A stretch of DNA of 64,000 nt from Fodinibacter luteus (GTDB lineage Bacteria > Actinomycetota > Actinomycetes > Actinomycetales > Dermatophilaceae): assembly GCF_039541575.1 (NCBI RefSeq), contig NZ_BAABGM010000007.1, positions 1 to 64,000 of the forward strand. Direction: 5' to 3'. Positions 15,596-24,259 of the stretch are shown in pieces. Position numbers and translations under genes: made by a program. The notes beneath the pieces are model-generated. The model did not search any database and had not been told where the DNA came from. It was given only the letters and a program-made list of their open reading frames with translations. The first letter of the stretch is position 1. Each line of letters begins with the position of its first letter.

Positions 15596-16354
15596 GTGAC
15601 GACCCCCACGGACCACTCCAGGCCCCTCGCCTACCGCTTCGCCGTCGCCGTGCTCCGCCCGCTCTTCATGCTCTTCACGCGGCGGCGCTGGTCGGGGGCC
15701 GAGAACCTGCCCCCCGAGGGCGGCTTCGTCGTCGTGACGAACCACTACTCCCACCTCGACGCCCTCGTGTTCGCGCACTACTTCGTCGACCACGGGTACT
15801 CGCCCCGGTTCCTCGGCAAGGTCGAGGTGTTCGACGTGCCCGTCGTCGGGTGGATCGTGCGCCAGGCCGACCAGATCCCCGTGTTCCGCGAGTCCGAGCG
15901 GGCCTCCGACGCCCTCCGCTCGGCGGTCGCCGCCGTGCGGGCCGGCAAGACCGTCGCGATCTACCCCGAGGGCTCCATCACCCGCGACCCGGGCCTGTGG
16001 CCGATGCGGGGCAAGACCGGGGCGGCGCGCGTCGCGCTCGAGACCGGCTGCCCGGTCGTCCCCGTCGCCTCCTGGGGGGCCCACGAGATCGTCCCGCCGT
16101 ACGGGGGGCGGCTGCGGCTGCTCCCACGCAAGACGGTGACCCTGCAGGCAGGCCCTCCGGTGCCGCTCGACGACCTGCGGGGCCGGCCGATCAGCGCCGA
16201 GGTGCTGCGCACGGCCACCGACCGGATCATGGCGGCCCTGACCCACGAGCTCGAGTCGATCCGGGGCGAGCGGGCCCCGGCGACCCGCTTCGACCCCCGC
16301 CGCCACCACGTGACCCCCATCGGCAAGCCCCGCCCCCTCGAGGAGGCCTCATGA
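15596..16354 (+). CDS. plsC: 1-acyl-sn-glycerol-3-phosphate acyltransferase
   Basis: The 252-residue PlsC-type enzyme acylates lysophosphatidate to phosphatidate at the membrane. The HX4D motif reads NHYSHLDAL near residues 43-51, the second motif is IYPEGSITRD near 122, and a basic amphipathic start is visible. GGAAGG lies about ten bases before the GTG. The stop overlaps the gpsA start (ATGA), so the two phospholipid-synthesis genes are coupled: GpsA makes the glycerol-3-phosphate that this pathway acylates. Other acyltransferases of this family cannot be excluded as the true function. Confidence 0.85.
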   Translation: MTTPTDHSRPLAYRFAVAVLRPLFMLFTRRRWSGAENLPPEGGFVVVTNHYSHLDALVFAHYFVDHGYSPRFLGKVEVFDVPVVGWIVRQADQIPVFRESERASDALRSAVAAVRAGKTVAIYPEGSITRDPGLWPMRGKTGAARVALETGCPVVPVASWGAHEIVPPYGGRLRLLPRKTVTLQAGPPVPLDDLRGRPISAEVLRTATDRIMAALTHELESIRGERAPATRFDPRRHHVTPIGKPRPLEEAS

Positions 16355-17349
16355 CGAGCGCAGCGGTCTACGGCACCGGCAGCTGGGGGACCGCCTTCGC
16401 GTCCGTCCTCGCGGATGCCGGCACGACCGTCACGATGTGGGGTCGCCGTCCCGAGGTCGTGGCACAGATCAACGCGGGCACCAACGACGACTACCTGCCC
16501 GAGCTGCGCCTGCCGAGCACGATCCGGGCGACGACCGACCCGGCCGAGGCAGCCGCCGGGGCCGACATCGTCGTCCTCGCCGTGCCGTCGCAGACCCTGC
16601 GCGACAACCTCGGCCGGTGGGGGGCGGCGCTGCCCTCGTCCGCCGCGGTCGTCTCGCTCATGAAGGGCGTCGAGCTCGGCACGACGAAGCGGATGTCCGA
16701 GGTCATCGCCGAGGTCGGTGGGGTCGAGGCCGAGCGCATCGTCATCGTGTCCGGCCCCAACCTCGCCCGCGAGATCGCCGTGAAGCAGCCCGCGGCATCG
16801 GTCGTCGCGTCGTCGAGCCCCGCGATGGCCGAGCTCGTCGCGGCGGCGTGCGCGGCCCCGTACTTCCGGCCCTACACGGGCACCGACGTCGTCGGCACCG
16901 AGATCTGCGGAGCGGTGAAGAACGTCATCGCCCTCGCCGTCGGGATGGCGGAGGGGCTCGGGATGGGTGACAACTCCAAGGCGTCGATCATCACCCGCGG
17001 TCTCGCCGAGACGATGCGACTCGGCCTGGCGCTCGGCGGCGAGGCGGCGACCTTCGCCGGGCTCGCCGGGGTGGGCGACCTCATCGCGACGTGCATGTCG
17101 CCGCTGTCGCGCAACCACTCCTTCGGGGTCCGCCTCGGCCAGGGGATGGCCGTCTCCGAGGTCATCGCCGTGACCCGGCAGACGGCCGAGGGTGTGAAGT
17201 CGTGCACGTCGATCCTCGAGCTCGCCCGCAAGAACGACGTCGACGTGCCGATCATCGAGCAGGTCGACGCGATGATCCAGCACGACCGCACGGCGCAGGA
17301 GGTCGTCTCGGCGCTGCTCTCGCGGCCCCGCAAGGCCGAGACCGCCTGA
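16351..17349 (+). CDS. gpsA: NAD(P)-dependent glycerol-3-phosphate dehydrogenase
   Basis: The 332-residue enzyme reduces dihydroxyacetone phosphate to sn-glycerol-3-phosphate for phospholipids. The N-terminal Rossmann motif is VYGTGSWGTAFA at residues 6-17. Later motifs are SGPNLAREI near 135, EICGAVKNVIALAVG near 188 (catalytic Lys) and DNSKASIITRGL near 209. Length is typical. It starts inside the plsC stop by a four-base overlap. Confidence 0.96.
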   Translation: MTSAAVYGTGSWGTAFASVLADAGTTVTMWGRRPEVVAQINAGTNDDYLPELRLPSTIRATTDPAEAAAGADIVVLAVPSQTLRDNLGRWGAALPSSAAVVSLMKGVELGTTKRMSEVIAEVGGVEAERIVIVSGPNLAREIAVKQPAASVVASSSPAMAELVAAACAAPYFRPYTGTDVVGTEICGAVKNVIALAVGMAEGLGMGDNSKASIITRGLAETMRLGLALGGEAATFAGLAGVGDLIATCMSPLSRNHSFGVRLGQGMAVSEVIAVTRQTAEGVKSCTSILELARKNDVDVPIIEQVDAMIQHDRTAQEVVSALLSRPRKAETA

Positions 17350-17394
17350 CCCCGCGCCGGGGCCCTCCCGCTCCCGTTCCCGGCCCCGCCCTCG

Positions 17395-17444
17395 GCCTCG
17401 GGTGCGGAGATGGCGGCCCGGGCGACCACGTGAGCACCCGAGGC
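17395..17444. terminator. Inverted repeat at the gpsA/metB junction, member of a dispersed family
   Basis: GCCTCGGGTGC at 17395-17405 is the reverse complement of 17434-17444 with a 28-base spacer. It lies between convergent genes and probably ends both transcripts. The element aligns with those at 27746-27787 and near 57107, sharing a core like GGTCGCCGGGGCAGCCACCT and the TGAGCACCC arm. Confidence 0.55.
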
Positions 17445-17474
17445 GAGGAGTCCCGCGAGGAAGCCGGTGACCGG

Positions 17475-18572
17475 TCAGGCTCGGTCGAGGGCCCGGGCGA
17501 GGTCGCGCCAGAGGTCGTCGACGTCCTCGATGCCGACCGAGAGCCGCACGAGGTTGTCGGGCACCTGCGGCGGCTCGCTCGGGATCCGCCGGCGCCGCTC
17601 GAGCTGGCTCTCGACGCCGCCGAGGCTCGTCGAGTGCACCCACAGGCGGGTCGCGGCGCACACCCGTTCGGCGGCCTCGGCGCCCCCGGCCACCTCGATC
17701 GAGACGATGCCGCCCCAGCCGGGGTGGCGCACCCGCGCGACCGCCGGGTGGCTCGCGAGCCGGTCCGCGAGCTCGCCGGCGTTCGCCTGGGCCCGCTCGA
17801 CGCGCAGGTGGAGGGTGCGCAGGCCGCGCAGCGCGAGCCACACCTCCATCGGCCCCGCGACCCCGCCGTGCAGGGTGCGGTGGGTGGTGAGCCGCTCGTG
17901 GACGGCCCGCCCGGCATCCGAGCGGGCGGTGACGACCGCGCCGAGCAGCACGTCGCTGTGCCCGGCGAGGTACTTCGTCACGGAGTGGACGACGACGTCG
18001 GCGCCGTGCTCGAGGGGCCGCTGGAGCAGCGGGGTCGCGAACGTGTTGTCGACGACCGAGAGCACCCCGCGATCCCGCGCGGCGCCGAGCAGGGTCGGCA
18101 GGTCGGCGACCTCGAGGAGGGGGTTCGTCGGTGACTCGAGCCACAGCAGGTCGGCCCCGTCGAGGGCGGCCACGACGGCGGCGGTGTCGGTGACGTCGAC
18201 GCGCCGCACCGTCGCGGCACCCTCGGCCTCGCGGGCGGCGAGGGTCGCGACGACGCCGTTGTAGGCCGCGTCGGGAGCGACGACCGTCCCTGCATGGGGG
18301 AGCAGCGAGAGGGCGGCGGTCACCGCCGCCATCCCGGAGGCGAGCACGAGCGCGTCGCCGCCCTCGAGGTCGCCGAGGGCCTCCTCGAAGGCGCTCCACG
18401 TCGGGTTGCCCGACCGAGCGTACACGACGTCGCCGCCCGCGTGGTACGTCGAGCTGAGCACGAGCGGCGCCCCCACCTGCCCGCCCGCGGCGGCCGCCTC
18501 GCGCCCGAGCTGGACGACGCGCGTCGCGGGGGAGAGCCGGTCGGGGTCGGGTCCGGGCGGGGTCGTCGTCAC
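17475..18572 (-). CDS. Cys/Met-metabolism PLP enzyme (cystathionine gamma-lyase-like)
   Basis: The 365-residue protein is a fold-type I PLP enzyme of the MetB/MetC family. The PLP lysine is in SVTKYLAGHSD near residue 198-208. YARSGNPTWSAFE near 51 and ESPTNPLLEV near 144 are family signatures. It could cleave cystathionine or form it; sequence alone does not decide. A TAGCCT box (minus strand 18584-18579) ends six bases before the GTG, indicating a leaderless start. No sulfur genes flank it. Confidence 0.8.
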   Translation of the reverse strand: MTTTPPGPDPDRLSPATRVVQLGREAAAAGGQVGAPLVLSSTYHAGGDVVYARSGNPTWSAFEEALGDLEGGDALVLASGMAAVTAALSLLPHAGTVVAPDAAYNGVVATLAAREAEGAATVRRVDVTDTAAVVAALDGADLLWLESPTNPLLEVADLPTLLGAARDRGVLSVVDNTFATPLLQRPLEHGADVVVHSVTKYLAGHSDVLLGAVVTARSDAGRAVHERLTTHRTLHGGVAGPMEVWLALRGLRTLHLRVERAQANAGELADRLASHPAVARVRHPGWGGIVSIEVAGGAEAAERVCAATRLWVHSTSLGGVESQLERRRRIPSEPPQVPDNLVRLSVGIEDVDDLWRDLARALDRA

Positions 18573-18647
18573 GGCGTCAGGCTATGCCGTCGGCCCACCT
18601 TCCGGGGGTCCTCGTCCGGCCCGCGGCAGCCGATAGAGTCGCCGACG

Positions 18648-19802
18648 ATGAGCACCGACGAGACCCGCCCCGCCCCTGCGCCCGAGGCGGACGCGCCCCG
18701 CCGCACCCGCGTCGCCCTCGTCTTCGGCGGGCGCTCCTCCGAGCACGCCGTGTCGTGCGCGACGGCCGCGAGCGTGCTCGAGGCGCTCGACCGCGACCGC
18801 TACGACGTCGTGCCCGTCGGCATCGCCCGCGACGGCCACTGGGTGCTCGCGCCCGACGACCCAGAGGCACTGCGCCTCGCCACCGGCCACGTGCCGGAGG
18901 TCGACACCGCGGCGCCCAGCGTCATCCTGCCGACGAGCGCCACCGACCGCACCCTGTCGGTCCACGAGGCCGGGCAGCCGCCGCGCACCCTCGGCGAGGT
19001 CGACGTCGTCTTCCCCCTGCTCCACGGGCCGTTCGGCGAGGACGGCACGATCCAGGGCCTGCTCGACCTCGCCGACGTGCGGTACGTCGGGTCGGGTGTC
19101 ACGGCATCCGCGGCGATGATGGACAAGCACGTCATGAAGGTGCTGCTCGCGGCGTCGGGGCTGCCGATCGGGCCCTACGTCGTCATCACCGACAAGGAGT
19201 GGCGCCGCGACCCGGCCGCCGCGATGGATGCCGTGCACGGGCTCTCGTGGCCGGTGTTCGTCAAGCCGGCGCGGGCGGGCTCGAGCATGGGGATCACGAA
19301 GGTGTCGGAGCCGCAGGCCCTCGAGGCCGCGATCGAGGCGGCGCGCGAGCACGACCCCAAGGTCGTCGTCGAGGCGGCGGTGTTCGGGCGCGAGATCGAG
19401 TGCGGCGTGCTCGAGGGCCGGGGCACCGACCCGACGCGCACGAGCGTCGTCGGCGAGTGCATCGTCGTGCAGAACCACGAGTTCTACGACTTCGACGCGA
19501 AGTACCTCGCGGCGGGCGACGTGCGCCTGGACTGCCCCGCCGACGTGCCCGACGCGGTGGCCGACCGGATCCGCGAGATGGCGGCGCTGGCGTTCGACGT
19601 CGCGGGGTGTGAAGGGCTCGCGCGGGTCGACTTCTTCCTCACCGACGACGGCGACGTGCTCGTCAACGAGGTCAACACGATGCCGGGGTTCACCCCGAGC
19701 TCGATGTACCCGCGGATGTGGGCCGCGAGCGGGATGTCCTATCCCGAGCTCATCGACGAGCTCATCGGGCTCGCGCTCGAACGGCGCACCGGCCTGCGCT
19801 GA
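18648..19802 (+). CDS. ddl: D-alanine--D-alanine ligase
   Basis: The 384-residue ATP-grasp enzyme joins two D-Ala units for the peptidoglycan stem peptide. VALVFGGRSSEHAVS near residue 22, LLHGPFGEDGTIQGL near 120 and FVKPARAGSSMGI near 205 are the family motifs. The metal-binding end reads LVNEVNTMPGFT near 338. A TAGAGT box at 18634-18639 lies eight bases before the ATG. Gene order gpsA-ddl with thiL nearby is usual in Actinobacteria, although a lyase gene intervenes here. Confidence 0.96.
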   Translation: MSTDETRPAPAPEADAPRRTRVALVFGGRSSEHAVSCATAASVLEALDRDRYDVVPVGIARDGHWVLAPDDPEALRLATGHVPEVDTAAPSVILPTSATDRTLSVHEAGQPPRTLGEVDVVFPLLHGPFGEDGTIQGLLDLADVRYVGSGVTASAAMMDKHVMKVLLAASGLPIGPYVVITDKEWRRDPAAAMDAVHGLSWPVFVKPARAGSSMGITKVSEPQALEAAIEAAREHDPKVVVEAAVFGREIECGVLEGRGTDPTRTSVVGECIVVQNHEFYDFDAKYLAAGDVRLDCPADVPDAVADRIREMAALAFDVAGCEGLARVDFFLTDDGDVLVNEVNTMPGFTPSSMYPRMWAASGMSYPELIDELIGLALERRTGLR

Positions 19803-19829
19803 GCGGGGCCTGCCGACGCCTCCCGGCCC

Positions 19830-19916
19830 ACTTTTCCGCCCCATGAGGGTAGAGCCACCTTCGCAGGGGAAGACAACCCCGGCGAACCTCGCGCTTGCCT
19901 CATGGGGCGGAGAAGT
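19830..19916. terminator. Long inverted repeat between ddl and the DUF3515 gene
   Basis: Arms of 19 bases at 19830-19848 and 19898-19916 (core CCGCCCCATGAGG) match with a single G-T-type mismatch. The spacer is 49 bases. The element fills the gap between convergent genes, 28 bases after the ddl stop. Confidence 0.6.
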
Positions 19917-19944
19917 CTCGGAGGGGGGAGCGGGGGCGGGCGGG

Positions 19945-20400
19945 TCAGCGGCAGCGCAGGCCGTTGCCGGGCAGGGCCGACGCGGCCGGGGCGAAGGCCG
20001 GCAGGAGCAGGCCCTCGGGGGCGTACTCCCGGGGCACGAGCACCTCGAGCGCCGGCTCGTGGCCGAACGACGTGAACCGCGTTCCGTCGCTGAGGCGCTC
20101 CGGGATCCAGCCCACGCCGTCGACCTCGAGGCACTCGGTGTCGGTGGGCCCGGGGGAGGCCACGCCGCAGCGGGCGACGACGGCGGGGTCCCCCCAGGCG
20201 GCGACGGCGGGGCCGCCGGGCGCGGTGTCGCGGCGCGGCATCCCCGAGACCTCGTCCGGCCAGGCCCGTGCCGCCGCCTCGCACGCCGGCGAGGACCCGG
20301 CCGCCGGCACGGCCACCTCGACGGCGGACGAGCACGCGGACAGCGCGACGGCGGCCACGCCGAGCGCGGCCGCCGTCGTGCGGGGGCGTCCCCCGGTCAG
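19945..20400 (-). CDS. DUF3515 lipoprotein, probable CTG start
   Basis: The protein is a predicted lipoprotein with a Cys-containing C-terminal domain of the actinobacterial DUF3515 type, usually found beside ddl and thiL. Function is unknown. A GTG at 20358 would leave only eight residues before the lipobox LSAC, too short for export. Reading on to CTG 20400 adds a basic RPRTT stretch and a full hydrophobic core, giving 151 residues. That CTG overlaps the upstream stop as CTGA, the same four-base overlap seen for ATGA and GTGA pairs here. No ATG, GTG or TTG is available in between. Confidence 0.7.
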   Translation of the reverse strand: MTGGRPRTTAAALGVAAVALSACSSAVEVAVPAAGSSPACEAAARAWPDEVSGMPRRDTAPGGPAVAAWGDPAVVARCGVASPGPTDTECLEVDGVGWIPERLSDGTRFTSFGHEPALEVLVPREYAPEGLLLPAFAPAASALPGNGLRCR

Positions 20401-20630
20401 ACGTGCACCACCGTGCAGGTGAGGGTGCGGGTGATGCCCTCGACGTCCTGGATCTTGGCGATGACGAGCTTGCCGAGCTCGTCGACGGTCTGGGCCTCGA
20501 CCCGGGCGATGACGTCGTAGGGCCCGGTGACGTCCTCGGCGAGGGCGACACCCTCGAGCTGGGCGATCGACTCGGCGACGGACGCGGCGCGGCCGACGTC
20601 GGTCTGGATCAGGATGTAGGCCTGTACCAC
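20397..20630 (-). CDS. Stand-alone AsnC/Lrp-type RAM domain protein
   Basis: The 77-residue protein is only the ligand-binding RAM domain of Lrp/AsnC regulators, without a DNA-binding domain. The pattern AYILIQTDVG at the start and TGPYDVIARVEA near residue 41-52 is characteristic. Such small proteins form oligomers and bind amino acids in other organisms; the partner here is unknown. A GAGGTGG site lies about ten bases before the GTG. Its stop overlaps the start of the DUF3515 gene, so the two are co-transcribed. Confidence 0.85.
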   Translation of the reverse strand: MVQAYILIQTDVGRAASVAESIAQLEGVALAEDVTGPYDVIARVEAQTVDELGKLVIAKIQDVEGITRTLTCTVVHV

Positions 20631-20756
20631 TGAAGTGCCACCTCTTCGTTCGTCGGGGCCGCTCGGCCCCTGCGGTCGGGGCGCGCCCGTCGAGACCGGC
20701 GCGCTCCAGACGCTACCGTGCCGGTGGTCCCCACGTCTCGGGAGGGTTGGGTCAGC

Positions 20757-21929
20757 GTGCGACTGCGCGACGTCAGCGAGGGCGAGCTGCTCGCCCGCGT
20801 CTTCCCCGTGTACGCCGGGGCCCGGCCTCCGGCGTGGGGCACCGTGACCGTCGGGCCGGGCGACGACGCCGCGGTCGTCGGCACCCCGGGGGGCTCGGTC
20901 GTCGCGACGACCGACTCGATGGTGCGCGGCCTGGACTGGCGCGACGAGTGGTCGAGCGCCCACGACGTCGGGGTCAAGGTGGCCGCCCAGAACCTCGCCG
21001 ACGTGGCGGCCATGGGGGCGGTGCCGACCGCGCTGCTCGTCTCGCTCGTCGCCGACCCCGACCTCGAGGTGGAGTGGGCCGTCGACCTGGCCCGCGGCAT
21101 ATCCTCGCTCGCCGAGCAGGCCAGTGCGCCCGTCGTCGGCGGCGACCTGTCCGCCGCCCCGCCGGGGGTCGTCGTCGTCTCCGTCACGGCACTCGGCGAC
21201 CTGCGCGGGCTGGCCCCGGTGCTGCGCTCGGGGGCGCGACCCGGCGACGTCGTCGCCGTGTGCGGGTCGCTCGGCCGGTCCGGCGGCGGGCTCGCGCTCT
21301 ACGAGCGCGGCGAGCCGGACCCCGACCGGATGCCGTCCATGGATGCCGGGCGCTCGGCTGGGCGCTCCGCCGGCCGCTCGACCGGCCGCCCTGGCGAGCG
21401 CGAGGCACCGGGGGAGCGGGCGCTCGCCGTGCGGGCCCTCATGCGCCACCACCGGGCACCGGTGCCCCCGTGGCGAGCCGGGCCGCGGGCCGCGGCCGTC
21501 GGGGCGCACGCCGTCGTCGACGTCTCGGACGGGCTGGTGACCGACCTGGGCCGGGTCGCTGCGGCGAGCGGCGTGCGCATCGACCTCGACGGTACGGTGC
21601 TGCGCGAGCGCTACGCCGTGGGGCCGCTCACCCTGGCCCTGGGCGAGGGCGAGGCGATGCGCCAGGTGCTGTCCGGCGGGGAGGAGCACTGCCTCGTGGG
21701 GGCCTTCGCCGACGCGGCGTCCCTGCCGCCCGCCAGCCCATCCGCCAGCCCGGCCGCCAGCCCACCCGCCAGCCCAGAGCTCGAGGACGGCGAGGAGGGC
21801 GAGGACGGCGGCCCGGAGGCGTGGCACGTCGTCGGGCGGGTCCTGCCCTCGTCCGGAGACGGCATCCTCGTCACCGTCGACGGCACGGTGCCCGAGGCGA
21901 AGGGCTGGGACCACTTCGCCCGCTCATGA
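20757..21929 (+). CDS. thiL: Thiamine-monophosphate kinase with low-complexity insertions
   Basis: The 390-residue enzyme phosphorylates thiamine phosphate to the active cofactor. VGPGDDAAVV near residue 27, TTDSMVRG near 48, NLADVAAMGA near 76 and VDVSDGLVTDLGR near 251 match ThiL. The family is usually about 320 residues. Two inserts explain the excess: an Arg/Ser/Gly repeat near 198-225 and an Ala/Ser/Pro then Glu/Asp-rich stretch near 322-352. GTG 20757 is preferred because a GGGAGG site precedes it and the protein then begins like other ThiL proteins. GTG 20718 or 20724 is possible. Confidence 0.88.
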   Translation: MRLRDVSEGELLARVFPVYAGARPPAWGTVTVGPGDDAAVVGTPGGSVVATTDSMVRGLDWRDEWSSAHDVGVKVAAQNLADVAAMGAVPTALLVSLVADPDLEVEWAVDLARGISSLAEQASAPVVGGDLSAAPPGVVVVSVTALGDLRGLAPVLRSGARPGDVVAVCGSLGRSGGGLALYERGEPDPDRMPSMDAGRSAGRSAGRSTGRPGEREAPGERALAVRALMRHHRAPVPPWRAGPRAAAVGAHAVVDVSDGLVTDLGRVAAASGVRIDLDGTVLRERYAVGPLTLALGEGEAMRQVLSGGEEHCLVGAFADAASLPPASPSASPAASPPASPELEDGEEGEDGGPEAWHVVGRVLPSSGDGILVTVDGTVPEAKGWDHFARS

Positions 21930-22007
21930 CCCGGCGACCCCGACTCCGTGCGACCTGGGTGCAGTTCACCGGGCTCGATCGTGAGAGAACCGCAGGGGAG
22001 TCGCACG

Positions 22008-22073
22008 AGGTCGCGGGCGCTGAGCAGACGGGTCGCGGGCGCCGGGCAGACGGGTCGCGGGCGCCGGGCAGAC
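22008..22073 (+). repeat. Three 22-bp tandem repeats after thiL
   Basis: Units at 22008-22029, 22030-22051 and 22052-22073 follow GGGTCGCGGGCGCCGGGCAG plus AC; the first differs at three bases and the last two are identical. They lie in the non-coding gap between convergent thiL and rpmB, just before the rpmB terminator. Confidence 0.8.
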
Positions 22074-22075
22074 GA

Positions 22076-22108
22076 GAGCGGGCGGACCCCCGTGGGGACC
22101 GCCCGCTC
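22076..22108. terminator. Terminator of rpmB (and thiL)
   Basis: GAGCGGGCGG at 22076-22085 pairs with CCGCCCGCTC at 22099-22108. The 13-base loop is itself partly self-complementary. It lies between the two convergent genes. Confidence 0.75.
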
Positions 22109-22125
22109 CTCGGTGCGTCAGGACC

Positions 22126-22320
22126 TCAGCGCTTGACCTTGCCCGCCTTGAGGCAGGAGGTGCAGACGTTGAGCCGCTTCGGGGTCACACCGGCGTCGCC
22201 GACGAGCGCCTTGACGCGCTGGATGTTGGGGTTCCAGCGACGCTTGGTGCGGCGGTGCGAGTGCGAGATGCTGTGCCCGAAACCGGGTCCCTTGCCGCAG
22301 ACGTCGCAGTTGGCAGCCAC
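22126..22320 (-). CDS. rpmB: 50S ribosomal protein L28
   Basis: The 64-residue protein has the L28 start AANCDVCGKGPGFG and the basic segment SHRRTKRRWNPN. It carries two Cys pairs, CDVC near residue 5-8 and CTSC near 55-58, so it is the zinc-binding form. Bacteria with a second, Cys-less L28 switch paralogues under zinc starvation; none is visible here. A TAGGAGAT ribosome site lies before the GTG. Confidence 0.97.
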   Translation of the reverse strand: MAANCDVCGKGPGFGHSISHSHRRTKRRWNPNIQRVKALVGDAGVTPKRLNVCTSCLKAGKVKR

Positions 22321-22462
22321 GGGTGATCTCCTACGGATGTGGTGAGGGTGGTCTTCGGCGGCCCGCACGGGCAGGCGCGCAACCGGACAAGAGTAGCCGA
22401 GCCGCACCCGACCGACCAAAACGCCGCCTGGGGCTGCGGGTGCCGGCCGTTAGGGTGAGGCC

Positions 22463-24244
22463 GTGCCCGATGTGCTCACCGCCGCCGACGCCCGCCACTG
22501 GGCCCTGCTCACCCGGGCGGCGCTCGCGGCCCGGCGCACCGAGATCGACGCCCTCAACGTCTTCCCCGTGCCCGACGGCGACACCGGCACCAACCTCTAC
22601 CTCACCTTCGACGCGGCCATCGACGAGGTCGTCGCCGTCCACGAGGAGGCCGGCATCCTCGGCGAGGCCTCGCTCGTGCGCGAGTGCCGCACCCTCAAAC
22701 GGGCCATCCTCCTGTCCGCCCGCGGCAACTCCGGCGTCATCGTCAGCCAGCTCGTCGGCGGGCTGTGCGACGCCGTCATCGACGCCGACGCCGAGGTCGT
22801 CGACGCCCTCCTGCTCGCCGACGCCTTCGCGCGCGGTGCCGCCGCGGCCCGCGCCTGCGTCGCGCACCCGCAGGAGGGCACCATCCTCACCGTCGCGGAT
22901 GCCGGGGCGGCCGCGGCCGTCGAGGCCGCCGAGGGCGGGGCCTCCATCGCCGACGTGTGCGAGGCCGCGGTCGACGCGGCGCACGATGCCCTCGCCCGCA
23001 CCCCCGACCAGCTCGAGGCCCTCGCGCGGGCCGGGGTCGTCGACGCCGGCGGCGCCGGCTGCGTGCTCATGCTCGAGTCGTTCCACCGCCTCGTCACCGG
23101 CCGGTGGAGCGCCACCGACGAGGGCCTGCTGTCGGCCGGCCCCGCCCTGCACCGGCGCGACGAGTGGCGCCTGCCCCCGGTCGCGCCAGCCGAGCCGTCC
23201 GCGGGCCCCCCCGTCGCCACCTCGGCCACGGCGACCGGAGCCGAGCGGGGCGTCGCTCCCGGCGGCACCCCGCTCTCCGTCGCCGGACCGCTCCCCGGCC
23301 ACGACCCGCTCGACCTCGCCGGTGAGGCCGTCTCCGACGGTCCGGCCTACGAGGTGATGTACCTCCTCGGCGACACGAGCGCCGAGGCGGTCGAGCGGCT
23401 CACGCGCACGCTCGACGGGCTCGGCGACTCCCTCCTCGTCGTCGGCGGCCCGGACCTGTGGAACGTGCACGTCCACGTCGACGACCCCGGCGCCGCCGTT
23501 GAGGCCGGCATCGCCGCGGGGCGCCCCGAGCGGGTCCGGATCACCCACTTCGCGAGCCAGGTGGCGATCCGCGAGCAGCCCGTCCCGCTCGCCGTCGTCG
23601 CGTGCTCAGCCGGTCCGGGCATCGCGGCGCTGCTGCGTGAGGCCGGAGCGGTCGTCGTCGACTCCGGCCCGGGTCGCCGCGCCTCGGCCGGGCAGCTGCT
23701 CACCGCGGTGCGCTCGACCGGAGCCCACGCCGCCGTCATCCTGCCGGGCGACAAGGACACCCTCATGGCCGCCGAGGTCGCGGCCCAGGCCGCCTCGGGC
23801 GAGGGCGTCGACGCCCACGTCGTCCCGGCCCGCACGACCGTACAGGCGCTCGCGGCCCTCGCCGTGCTCGACCCCGCCCGCCCGCTCCACGCCAACGTCG
23901 TCGCGATGACCGGCGCCGCGGTCGCCACCCGGCACGGCGCGGTGTCGGTCGCGACGAAGGAAGCGCTGACCTGGGCCGGCGTGTGCCACCCCGGCGACGT
24001 GCTCGGCATCGTCGACGGCGACGTCGCGTTCCTCGGCGCCGACGTCGAGACCGCGGCCCGCGACGTGCTCGACCGGCTGCTGTCGGCGGGCGGCGAGCTC
24101 GTCACCCTCGTCGTCGGCGCCCAGGCCGCCCCGGGCCTGGCCCAGCGCACGGCCGCGTCGCTCGAGCACGACCGACCCGAGCTCGAGGTCGTCGTCGTCG
24201 AGGGCGGGCAGCCCGTCTACCCGCTCCTCATCGGGGTGGAGTGA
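22463..24244 (+). CDS. DAK2-domain protein, fatty-acid kinase FakA-like
   Basis: The 593-residue protein has an N-terminal DhaL-type kinase domain with the Mg-ATP motif VFPVPDGDTGTN near residues 33-44, and LSARGNSGVI near 89. A middle linker rich in Pro and Ala follows, then a C-terminal DegV-interacting half. FakA phosphorylates fatty acids held by a DegV-type FakB partner, which is not encoded nearby. Position between rpmB and recG is conserved in many bacteria. TAGGGT at 22451-22456 ends six bases before the GTG, so the message looks leaderless. Confidence 0.85.
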   Translation: MPDVLTAADARHWALLTRAALAARRTEIDALNVFPVPDGDTGTNLYLTFDAAIDEVVAVHEEAGILGEASLVRECRTLKRAILLSARGNSGVIVSQLVGGLCDAVIDADAEVVDALLLADAFARGAAAARACVAHPQEGTILTVADAGAAAAVEAAEGGASIADVCEAAVDAAHDALARTPDQLEALARAGVVDAGGAGCVLMLESFHRLVTGRWSATDEGLLSAGPALHRRDEWRLPPVAPAEPSAGPPVATSATATGAERGVAPGGTPLSVAGPLPGHDPLDLAGEAVSDGPAYEVMYLLGDTSAEAVERLTRTLDGLGDSLLVVGGPDLWNVHVHVDDPGAAVEAGIAAGRPERVRITHFASQVAIREQPVPLAVVACSAGPGIAALLREAGAVVVDSGPGRRASAGQLLTAVRSTGAHAAVILPGDKDTLMAAEVAAQAASGEGVDAHVVPARTTVQALAALAVLDPARPLHANVVAMTGAAVATRHGAVSVATKEALTWAGVCHPGDVLGIVDGDVAFLGADVETAARDVLDRLLSAGGELVTLVVGAQAAPGLAQRTAASLEHDRPELEVVVVEGGQPVYPLLIGVE

Positions 24245-24259
24245 GTGGGGGTGCCCTGA

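Noticed and set aside
22008..22073. CRISPR array
   Set aside because: Units are directly adjacent with no spacers, and no cas gene is present.
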